Shown here piece by piece: positions 1 to 5,084 of a stretch of DNA of 5,084 bases. A model generated the notes under the pieces. It was not told the DNA's origin, made no database searches, and was given only the letters and a program-made list of their open reading frames with translations. The DNA is taken from NCBI GenBank assembly GCA_003224835.1, contig QHZX01000192.1:17472-22555 (forward strand), given 5' to 3'. Numbering within the stretch: the first letter of the stretch is position 1; every line of letters begins with the position of its first letter. The stretch is from Acidobacteriota bacterium (GTDB lineage: Bacteria > Acidobacteriota > Terriglobia > Terriglobales > Acidobacteriaceae). The translations under genes were made by a program, and so were the position numbers.

Positions 1-359
1 CGGCGGTAGCCTGGAACCAGCTCAGCCCTGCCGAACGTGGCGACTGCGGTAATTTTGCGCAGGACTACGGCCAAGCTGGCGCAATTGATTTCCTCGGTAG
101 GCGATATGGCCTGCCGCGATCACTGAGTGGTGATAAGACTTGGTTTCTATGGGGACCGCGTGGTTATTCCGGAAACTGTCTCATCGTGCTGGACGATACC
201 CGAGAAAATCTTGAGCAACTGTGGAGCAGGGTGCAGTACGTAGGAACATCGGCCGACAATCCGTATGCCCTGGAGAAACAAATCGACGTGTTCATATGCC
301 GAGGCGCGAAGTTCGGCACCCTCGCAGACCTCTGGCCAAAGGTGAAGCATTGGCGTTAG
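1..359 (+). CDS. C-terminal end of a probable GT39-family (PMT/ArnT-like) membrane glycosyltransferase, 5' truncated by the window
   Basis: An open frame runs from position 3 to the TAG at 357-359 with no start codon inside, so it is the 3' part of a gene beginning left of the window. The 118 visible residues are soluble, with no membrane segment. They read like the extracytoplasmic tail of bacterial GT39 proteins: a conserved-looking DYGQAGAIDFLGRRYGLP block, then WFLWGPRGYSGN, then a closing region FICRGAKFGTLADLWPKVK that ends in basic and aromatic residues. Family members transfer a sugar from a polyprenyl-phosphate donor to a lipid or protein on the outer face of the inner membrane. The catalytic N-terminal membrane domain, which would confirm this, lies outside the window. 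Family assignment therefore rests on remembered similarity of the tail. The gene is convergent with the leftward operon, and only 7 bases separate the two stop codons. Confidence 0.75.
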   Translation, partial: AVAWNQLSPAERGDCGNFAQDYGQAGAIDFLGRRYGLPRSLSGDKTWFLWGPRGYSGNCLIVLDDTRENLEQLWSRVQYVGTSADNPYALEKQIDVFICRGAKFGTLADLWPKVKHWR

Positions 360-366
360 TGCTGAA

Positions 367-885
367 TTACTTGAGCAAAAGACGAATGCGCTGCAGCTGG
401 TTTTCCAAGTCTTGCTTTTCCTCCAAGACCCTCTTTGGACTCGGGATTACGTCGCGCAAATCCTGCGGTGCGCTTGCAAGTGTCTGTTCAAGATCTGGAA
501 GCGCAGACGAATTGTTCAGAGCAGCGGCATAATTTCGGGCAATGCCCTGCAGTGAGCTGTGCCAATCCGGTCTGTCCAGAGAGTTTAATTCGCGATTGAT
601 TGCCGCTTCCCAGTCAAGGCTGAAAGGCCCGAGCTGTGCTACCACTTTTTGCAACTGCACACGCTCCGGAGAAGAGAACTGCGCCAAGCGCGAGAGGCCC
701 TCGATTGCCCTGAAGTGATTCGCCAGCAAATCTTTTGCAACAATGGCTGCGAAAAGTGATCCACCAGCCGCTACGTCACGTGAGAAGCGCACTCCCGCAG
801 CCAGCGTCCGCACACTACCATCCTTGTCTCCGTTAATGCTCAAATGAAAAGCATAAAGAACGTTGAGCCTTCCTAATTCCAGCAT
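367..885 (-). CDS. Hypothetical protein; probably the displaced 3' part of the exported-protein gene that starts at 1132
   Basis: This 172-codon frame opens at an ATG (885-883) and ends at TAA (369-367). I do not recognise a named domain. The sequence is largely helical: a leucine/alanine-rich segment (residues 1-70, with GRLNVLYAFHLSINGD and GSLFAAIVAKDLL), and a charged C-terminal helix ending KQDLENQLQRIRLLLK. Its own start looks weak. A TGA sits directly before the ATG in the same frame, no purine-rich ribosome binding site precedes it, and the protein begins in mid-domain style. The frame overlaps the end of the preceding frame by 53 bases. Together the two would make an exported protein of roughly 250 residues. 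I therefore read this as the C-terminal portion of one gene cut off by a frame change near 835-895. Alternatives are a true overlapping gene translated by coupling, or a sequencing error. Confidence 0.6.
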   Translation of the reverse strand: MLELGRLNVLYAFHLSINGDKDGSVRTLAAGVRFSRDVAAGGSLFAAIVAKDLLANHFRAIEGLSRLAQFSSPERVQLQKVVAQLGPFSLDWEAAINRELNSLDRPDWHSSLQGIARNYAAALNNSSALPDLEQTLASAPQDLRDVIPSPKRVLEEKQDLENQLQRIRLLLK

Positions 886-1132
886 TCAGAGCAGGCAAAT
901 TTCGCTCTATAAAGTTTTTGTAAGTGAGATCTTTGTACGGGGCGGTACCGTCGAGGATGGAATTTAGTTCCTTGGCTTGCTGCGCGCTAATCCCGGCGTC
1001 CTGCATTTCCGAAAAGGCGGCCCAGTATCGCAGTGCAGCGTTATCCCCCAGACGAGCGCTCTGCTGAGCGAATGCGCAACTCCCGAATATGACTGCGATT
1101 GTAAGTACCCATTTTATGGAGACCGTATTCAT
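833..1132 (-). CDS. Exported hypothetical protein, N-terminal part; third gene of the sigma factor operon, probably frameshifted
   Basis: The ATG at 1132-1130 overlaps the TGA of the preceding membrane-protein gene (ATGA), indicating translational coupling. A purine-rich GGAAAGG lies inside the end of that gene. Residues 1-23 form a clear signal peptide: Asn/Lys at the start, hydrophobic VLTIAVIFGSCAFA, and likely cleavage after AFA. Cys19 is not in a good lipobox, so signal peptidase I is more likely than lipidation. The mature part includes ALRYWAAFSEMQD and a helical KELNSILDGTAPYKDLTYKN stretch. After about residue 83 the frame turns into unconvincing, Cys/Ser-rich sequence and stops at 833. 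The adjacent frame (885-367) instead continues with plausible protein. An acidobacterial exported-protein family with this general shape is what I recall, but I cannot name a function. The operon position suggests a periplasmic partner of the membrane regulator. Confidence 0.65.
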   Translation of the reverse strand: MNTVSIKWVLTIAVIFGSCAFAQQSARLGDNAALRYWAAFSEMQDAGISAQQAKELNSILDGTAPYKDLTYKNFIERNLPALNAGIRKAQRSLCFSFEH

Positions 1133-1512
1133 AACTTTATTTTTTCCTTTCCGAGAACACTGAAAGCGCTCTGCTGATCGCTGGCTAATCGAGATGATAG
1201 TGGGAAAGCCATTCGATCGAGCACCTCCTTTGTTGAAGAAGCTCCGCGGAGTTCTGCATTCGCCCGACCAGCAGTAAGCGGTTCTACGTAGATCGTCGTG
1301 TCGCGGTAGGCAATGTCGTAAATGGGGCGACTGGTTCGAACCCCCGCGACGAACCAAATGGCTACCAGAATGACTGCTGCTGCCCCGCCGCAGAGCAACC
1401 AGAACTGCGGGTTTCGAGCTGGTTCTGGAGAACGCTTGACGACAAGTTTCTCCGGAGATATTGGGCGGAAGCGCCGCAAATAGCTTTCGAACTCAGAATC
1501 ATCGAGTGGCAT
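1129..1512 (-). CDS. Single-pass membrane protein in the anti-sigma position of an ECF operon
   Basis: 127 residues from ATG 1512-1510 to TGA 1131-1129. The layout is a short charged cytoplasmic N-terminus (residues 1-36, with FESYLRRFRPISPEKLVVKR), one membrane helix (about 37-58, FWLLCGGAAAVILVAIWFVAGV), and a roughly 70-residue extracytoplasmic tail containing EPLTAGRANAELRGASST. This topology matches an ECF anti-sigma factor. The start of the gene overlaps the sigma factor stop by one base, so the pair should be made in step. However, the N-terminus lacks the HxxxCxxC zinc anti-sigma motif and is short for a sigma-binding domain. Anti-sigma function is therefore inferred from position and topology only. 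An in-frame ATG at 1533 would add seven residues, but the ribosome binding site favours 1512. It could instead be a sensor or scaffold that needs another partner. Confidence 0.7.
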   Translation of the reverse strand: MPLDDSEFESYLRRFRPISPEKLVVKRSPEPARNPQFWLLCGGAAAVILVAIWFVAGVRTSRPIYDIAYRDTTIYVEPLTAGRANAELRGASSTKEVLDRMAFPLSSRLASDQQSAFSVLGKEKIKL

Positions 1513-1994
1513 TAAATTTTCTCCTCGGAGCACATTACCTCGCGCAATTTGCCTAACGCATATCGGTATCGAGATGCCACAGTGTTGGCACTAATCCCAA
1601 GAACATTTGCAATTTGTAAGAAAGTCAGTTCTCCCCATATGTGCAGAATGACAACTTCGCGCTGATCGGGAACGAGTTCCCCAAGCACGCGCTTAAGGTG
1701 TCGTTCGCCGGCGTAGTCGCGCTCGGGAGGCTCAAACCATGTTGATTCGAGATCTAGTGGCGCAATGCGCTGATGAACTTTGAGGTCGTTCAAAAGCTGG
1801 TTCTTAACACTGGTAAAGAGGTAGGCTTTCTGATCTACCGCATGGTCGATGTCGCCCCGCTGGAGGAGCCTGAGAAAGACCTGATGCACGGCATCTTGCG
1901 CGATGCTGCGATTCCCAACCATGGAAGTTCCAAATAAGACCAAGGCCGCGCCATTCTCCTGATATAGCCGCTCGATTTCACTGGTGGAGTGCAC
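1512..1994 (-). CDS. ECF-type RNA polymerase sigma factor (sigma-70 family)
   Basis: 160 residues, the usual size for a minimal ECF sigma factor holding only regions 2 and 4. Region 2 spans about residues 7-75: IAQDAVHQVFLRLL is the core-binding helix, and KAYLFTSVKNQLLNDLK corresponds to region 2.4, which reads the -10 element. A linker (about 76-102) follows. Region 4 spans about 103-155, with VLGELVPDQREVVILHIWGELTF and a helix-turn-helix in LQIANVLGISANTVASRYR that would contact the -35 element. It directs RNA polymerase to a small regulon, usually in response to envelope or environmental stress. The start is GTG 1994-1992. A TGA lies four codons upstream in frame, so no longer start is possible, and only a weak GAG precedes it. 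It is the first gene of a tightly overlapped operon with a membrane protein and an exported protein. The regulon cannot be told from this window. Confidence 0.95.
   Translation of the reverse strand: MHSTSEIERLYQENGAALVLFGTSMVGNRSIAQDAVHQVFLRLLQRGDIDHAVDQKAYLFTSVKNQLLNDLKVHQRIAPLDLESTWFEPPERDYAGERHLKRVLGELVPDQREVVILHIWGELTFLQIANVLGISANTVASRYRYALGKLREVMCSEEKI
1521..1526 (-). promoter_or_regulatory. Ribosome binding site that sets the start of the anti-sigma-position gene
   Basis: GAGGAG on the - strand, eight bases before the ATG at 1512-1510, is a near-ideal Shine-Dalgarno sequence. It lies within the last codons of the sigma factor gene and downstream of the alternative ATG at 1533. It therefore supports the shorter 127-aa product and coupled translation through the TAATG stop/start overlap. 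Confidence 0.7.
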
Positions 1995-2169
1995 GTTGCG
2001 GTCTCAATGGTAAGACAACCGAAGTGGGAAGCTTTGTCTGAAGATTCTAAAAAAATGTTTAATTGGCAGTGCTTTACCCGAGCCAATCTGCTCTGATCAA
2101 CGGCATTCCGCTTCGCCCGGTTAGCTTGCCGGATTGGAAATAATGCGCAGAGCCGGCGATGTAGAGCCG
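1995..2169. other. Intergenic region with no supported gene
   Basis: About 175 bases between the sigma factor start and the decayed small frame on its right. The part nearest the sigma gene is relatively AT-rich and should hold that operon's promoter and leader. A 29-codon + strand frame starting at 2007 has no ribosome binding site and looks accidental. A GCCGG/CCGGC pair around 2128-2157 could form only a short stem with a long loop and no T-run, so I do not call it a terminator. Confidence 0.5.
2044..2049 (-). promoter_or_regulatory. Possible -10 element for the sigma factor operon
   Basis: TAGAAT on the - strand (5 of 6 matches to TATAAT) follows an AT-rich run and sits about 50 bases before the GTG start at 1994. 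No good -35 hexamer lies 16-18 bases upstream, and I saw no clear ECF-type autoregulatory motif. Treat this as a weak candidate. Confidence 0.25.
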
Positions 2170-2364
2170 TCATATTCTGGCTTCGAGTTCGCCGCCAACC
2201 TCGATTGCTTTTTCCATGCTGGTCTGCCTGCGCCGCAGCCAGTGGCGTAGAGAGAGGTAGTAATGCTCGCGCGGGTGGTACTCGTGCAACAGCTCCTACG
2301 TAGCGGATTGACCGTAGACACCGCCCTGATCTCGACAGCCTGTACACGTCCTGCCAGCGCGCAA
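2170..2364 (-). pseudogene. Possible decayed small gene downstream of the glucoamylase, interrupted by an amber codon
   Basis: A TTG at 2364-2362 is preceded by CGGAG (2377-2373) with an 8-base spacing, and lies 14 bases after the glucoamylase stop. From it runs a 22-residue stretch containing a CxxC pair (TCTGC) and DQGGVYGQS. A TAG follows at 2298-2296, and then 41 more open codons run to TGA at 2172-2170. The post-TAG part reads like real protein, with Tyr/His/Arg-rich YHPREHYYLSLRHWLRRRQ and a charged end KAIEVGGELEARI, and it favours G/C at third positions. I do not recognise the family. An alternative upstream frame (QAVEIRAVSTVNPLR) is also protein-like, so the break could be a frameshift near 2296 rather than a nonsense change. 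The total of 65 codons is short and coincidence cannot be ruled out. Confidence 0.3.
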
Positions 2365-2378
2365 TTAGTAGGCTCCGA

Positions 2379-4784
2379 CTAGTCCTTGATGTTTACAGAG
2401 AAGTCTGCGCCCTCCCAACGGTTTGCGTCTGGCCAATAGAACGTGAAAAGCAAGGTGTGTCCAGGGTCCAGGGTGTTCGTCGGCAGGTCTGCGATATACA
2501 TGCCCAAGCCTGTGTCTCTGGCCGAAATATCCTGCGAAGTTTGCCAGCCGTCGCTGCTCCAATGCACCATCGCGGGCGCCTGAACCGCAATGCGCAGAAT
2601 CTTACCGGCGGGAACGACTCTGCACTTATTGTTGAAGCGCCACTCCCAATGCGCAGCTTTTTGCTTTCCAATCCGGTAACGCTTGACGGTCTGCGGCGGT
2701 TGGTCAAAGATTTTGCCGTCCTTAAGCGAGCGCACCAGCTTGATATATTCCGAATGCGCCCACACCAATGGGCACGCCGAACCCGAAGCCTTGCCAAAAA
2801 ATAACTCGCGATCCGGAATTTCAGCCGCATCCCAGACCTGCTCAGGCAATAGCCGACTGCTATTCGAAGACAAGCTCATTGTGCGGAGCAGTTCTTCAGC
2901 ACCGCTTTTATTTCCGGCATCAAGTTCGTAGTGAGCACGCTCTCCTGAAAGCAGAGGCCACGGACGCCCAATACCATTCCCGTCAAATGGCGAACCGTCG
3001 GTGTGCTCGCCATAGCCATCGTCGTTGTAGCGATACCAGCACGAGCCCTGAGGGAGCTTAACCTTTAGCAAGGCATCGACGACCTTGATAGTGTTAAGAA
3101 TTCTCGGATCGTCGGCCGCGCGCAGCCCAAAGCGCACCAGCGCGAGAGCATCGGGACTGATAATGTGCGAGGCACTCTCGAGGTCCTGACCGGGCGGTCG
3201 ATTCTTGATGGGAACGAATCCTTCAGTTGGCGAAGCGGCACAATCAGTATTCGGCGGGGCAATGCGGACGTAGTATCCATCGACGCCGATCTGCCGGGCC
3301 AGGTCACCATTGGTTGAATACGTCCAGCGCTCGATGTTTTCGTTCCAATTGTCGGCGAGTTCGCGAAGATACTTTGCATGCTCAGGTTCACCGATTGCAT
3401 CGGCGATATCCGCGGCCGCGAGTAGTCCCGCAATTTCAACGGCCAGAGTGAATGGCGAATAGCCAGCATCCTCTTCCCACCGGTCCTGCTGCGTTACCGG
3501 CCCATTGCACGCTATAAAACTCGCGGCGCGCCGTACCATCGACGACCAACGCTTGATGTCTCCGAGTGCGGATGGGGCCTCGCGACGTAGAAGATCGACC
3601 AGCAAGATGGGAAACGCGGCTTCATCCATCTGCGATCCGCCCCAATAGGCGCGGCCGTCCAGCCACATGTTCTGCGGCCAGTGCCCGTCCGCCTCTTGCG
3701 TGGCTTCTAAGTAATGAAGAACACGCATGGCATCGCCCACCGCGCCCGCAGCCAGAAAGCCGCCGGCGGTTTCGACAAGATCACGCGGCCATACCAGGTG
3801 ATATCCGCCAAGGTCTTCATCGCCTTTGTTGAAGCCCCACGGGATAGAAAGACTTGCGATGACGCCGCCGAGAAAATCTTTGGATTCATGGGCGCGCAGC
3901 ATGGCTGTGCTAGCGCGATAAAGATCGGGCTCAGCGCTGCGATCAAGTGGCATAAGCATTTTTTGCCAATTTTTCCACTGCGAAACATAATCGCGAAGGA
4001 GGGCGTTGTAATCATCCAGCAAACTGGCGCGCGCTTGCTCGGCTGCCTCCGCCCAAATTCCTCCGAAGCCGAGTGCAAGAACAAATTCGCCGTCGCTGGC
4101 TGCAAGATCAATCTCTCCAGTGAGCGCAACATTGCCATTTTCCGCACGTGGGTATTCGTGCGTAAGCAGAAAATTGCTTGCGAGGTCCTGCCAACCATCG
4201 GAGTAGCCGGCAAATCCGGCAGACATTTTCTTCCAGGGAGTTGAGCACGCAAGTGCCAGGGCAAGGCCGCCAGGGAACTCGGCAAACAGCATGGGAACGC
4301 CTTTGTAGTCGCCGATCCAGCCGGTGTTGTGGTCGCCGAAATTGCCGAGGTGAGGCGCGAGTAGAGCGTAGAGGTGATACTTCGACTTCTCATCTGGATT
4401 CAGTGCCGCAAATCGCGTCTTCTGCAGAACGACGTGCCGGTGCGGGTCAGCAAAAACTTCTTTTTCAATGCGGTATTTGCCCCCAAGTTCTGTGTTAACC
4501 AGACGAAATCCCGGAACGCCGGGCTCGAAAGGAGCAACTTCAAATTTGCAGTGGCGCTTTTCTTCGGAGAAAAAACTCTTGCCGTCGGTGACGAGCAGGC
4601 CCATGTCTCGGGTACAAGCCATATCGACGCGAGGGAAATAAATTTCATTGAGGATGCCGTGGCTCAGCGTGAACCATACGCGACTGCTGCGATTCAGCGC
4701 GGTGCCAACGCCGCTCTTGGCGCTAGACGTCCAGCGCGGCGGAATGCCCGGCCATCCAGGCGCGGTAAATCTTGAATCGCTCAC
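2379..4784 (-). CDS. Glycoside hydrolase family 15 glucoamylase/glucodextranase-type enzyme
   Basis: 801 residues. GH15 enzymes release beta-D-glucose from the non-reducing ends of alpha-glucans, with inversion. Three parts are visible. An N-terminal beta-sandwich region (about 15-275) opens with the bacterial-type RWTSSAKSGVGTAL. A catalytic (alpha/alpha)6 barrel (about 280-690) carries GGYHLVWPRDLVETAGG (326-342), DRWEEDAGYSPFT (434-446) and GIGRPWPLLSGERAHYEL (604-621). The probable general acid is Glu437. CPLVWAHSEYIKL (671-683) holds the probable general base Glu679. A C-terminal beta-rich extension (about 700-801) contains HWSSDGWQTS and FTFYWPDANRWEG and may bind carbohydrate or pack on the barrel. 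No signal peptide is seen, so the enzyme should act in the cytoplasm on maltodextrin, glycogen or trehalose-like substrates. The start is GTG 4784 with a weak ribosome binding site, and the nearest in-frame upstream stop is hisA's own TGA. Substrate linkage (alpha-1,4 or alpha-1,6) is not decided by the sequence. Confidence 0.96.
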   Translation of the reverse strand: MSDSRFTAPGWPGIPPRWTSSAKSGVGTALNRSSRVWFTLSHGILNEIYFPRVDMACTRDMGLLVTDGKSFFSEEKRHCKFEVAPFEPGVPGFRLVNTELGGKYRIEKEVFADPHRHVVLQKTRFAALNPDEKSKYHLYALLAPHLGNFGDHNTGWIGDYKGVPMLFAEFPGGLALALACSTPWKKMSAGFAGYSDGWQDLASNFLLTHEYPRAENGNVALTGEIDLAASDGEFVLALGFGGIWAEAAEQARASLLDDYNALLRDYVSQWKNWQKMLMPLDRSAEPDLYRASTAMLRAHESKDFLGGVIASLSIPWGFNKGDEDLGGYHLVWPRDLVETAGGFLAAGAVGDAMRVLHYLEATQEADGHWPQNMWLDGRAYWGGSQMDEAAFPILLVDLLRREAPSALGDIKRWSSMVRRAASFIACNGPVTQQDRWEEDAGYSPFTLAVEIAGLLAAADIADAIGEPEHAKYLRELADNWNENIERWTYSTNGDLARQIGVDGYYVRIAPPNTDCAASPTEGFVPIKNRPPGQDLESASHIISPDALALVRFGLRAADDPRILNTIKVVDALLKVKLPQGSCWYRYNDDGYGEHTDGSPFDGNGIGRPWPLLSGERAHYELDAGNKSGAEELLRTMSLSSNSSRLLPEQVWDAAEIPDRELFFGKASGSACPLVWAHSEYIKLVRSLKDGKIFDQPPQTVKRYRIGKQKAAHWEWRFNNKCRVVPAGKILRIAVQAPAMVHWSSDGWQTSQDISARDTGLGMYIADLPTNTLDPGHTLLFTFYWPDANRWEGADFSVNIKD

Positions 4785-4817
4785 GGTAACTTCAGGCCCC
4801 AGCCTTCCCGGAAAAGA

Positions 4818-5084
4818 TCATTTGGAAATTGGAATAGTATCAGGCAGAGTTAACCGGCCGGAATAAAGTGCCATCCCGACTACGGCATCCACACCCATCT
4901 GGTGCAGATGCTCAATTTCTTCAGAAGTTGCAATGCCGCCGGCGGCGATGAGCTGTTTGCCGGTGGCTTCGCGCAACGGCCGGATCGCGTCCAGGGGAAG
5001 CCCAGTCATCAGACCTTCAGTGTCAATGTGAGTGTAGAGAAAAGCGCAACAGAATGGATCGAGAGCCTGGATCATTTCGAGCGG
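4818..5084 (-). CDS. hisA: HisA, phosphoribosylformimino-AICAR ribotide (ProFAR) isomerase, 3' part
   Basis: The frame is open from the right window edge (first visible codon CCG, 5084-5082) to TGA 4820-4818, giving the last 88 residues of a protein usually about 240-250 long. HisA catalyses the Amadori isomerisation of ProFAR to PRFAR, the fourth step of histidine biosynthesis, in the cytoplasm on a (beta/alpha)8 barrel. Visible landmarks are FLYTHIDTEGLMTG, with the Thr and Asp of the late active-site loop. LIAAGGIATSEEI carries one phosphate-binding glycine loop. GVDAVVGMALYSGRL carries the second phosphate site, strand 8 and the closing helix. THIDTEGLM fits HisA rather than its paralogue HisF, which usually has a DGT-type motif here. 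The first catalytic Asp lies outside the window. An internal ATG at 5075 is not the start. The glucoamylase begins 33 bases downstream on the same strand, so co-transcription is possible. Confidence 0.92.
   Translation of the reverse strand, partial: PLEMIQALDPFCCAFLYTHIDTEGLMTGLPLDAIRPLREATGKQLIAAGGIATSEEIEHLHQMGVDAVVGMALYSGRLTLPDTIPISK

Noticed and set aside
1055..1177. 13-base direct repeat AGCGCTCTGCTGA at 1055-1067 and 1165-1177
   Set aside because: Both copies are inside coding sequence and encode QQSA on the - strand. They are short, isolated and without flanking structure, so chance or codon similarity is enough.
1133..1357. Upstream extension of the exported-protein frame beginning with an Arg-rich sequence at 1357
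   Set aside because: It overlaps the membrane-protein gene in another frame. The signal peptide and the ATGA overlap place the true start at 1132.
2007..2096. 29-codon + strand frame in the sigma operon leader
   Set aside because: No ribosome binding site, no recognisable protein features, and a length expected by chance.
2128..2157. GCCGG/CCGGC inverted repeat as a terminator
   Set aside because: The stem is only about five base pairs with a loop near 20 bases and no following T-run on either strand.
1835..2347. 170-codon - strand frame running from the intergenic region into the sigma factor gene
   Set aside because: It overlaps most of region 2 of the sigma factor in another frame and has low-complexity Arg/Ser/Pro-rich sequence. 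The 1512-1994 frame is clearly the real one.
3707..4393. Long open frames antisense to, or out of frame with, the glucoamylase gene, up to 228 codons
   Set aside because: They lie wholly within a confidently assigned GH15 gene, lack family resemblance or ribosome binding sites, and are expected by-products of its GC-rich third positions.

Overview
The window carries one protein fragment on the + strand at its left edge. Everything else reads on the - strand. Base composition is moderately GC-rich (roughly mid-50s percent, judged by eye). Gene order and protein style suggest a bacterium of the Acidobacteriota (Terriglobia-like). Three features point that way: a GT39-type membrane glycosyltransferase tail, a small ECF sigma factor operon with a single-pass membrane partner, and a large cytosolic GH15 glucoamylase next to hisA. 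This placement is inference from family resemblance, not from a marker gene.

Layout from left to right. Positions 1-359 (+) hold the C-terminal end of a probable GT39 (PMT/ArnT-like) glycosyltransferase. It is convergent, with a 7-base gap, to a leftward operon at about 1994 down to 367. In transcription order the operon contains a 160-aa ECF RNA polymerase sigma factor (GTG start), a 127-aa single-pass membrane protein in the anti-sigma position, and an exported protein. The exported protein is split across two reading frames (1132-833 and 885-367) and is probably frameshifted or internally deleted. The sigma and membrane genes overlap by one base (TAATG). The membrane and exported genes overlap by four bases (ATGA). 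These overlaps imply translational coupling and a shared job, most likely envelope signalling.

Positions 1995-2378 have no intact gene. The left half holds the sigma operon leader with a possible -10 element. The right half (2364-2170) holds a small reading frame with a good ribosome binding site just after the glucoamylase stop, interrupted by an amber codon. It may be a decayed small gene.

Positions 4784-2379 (-) encode an 801-aa GH15 glucoamylase/glucodextranase-type enzyme. Both catalytic glutamates are recognisable, there is no signal peptide, and an extra C-terminal beta-rich domain is present. Upstream at the right edge is the 3' end of hisA (histidine biosynthesis), separated from the glucoamylase by 33 bases. 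The two may share a transcript although their pathways are unrelated. No tRNA, rRNA, CRISPR array, insertion sequence or convincing rho-independent terminator was seen.
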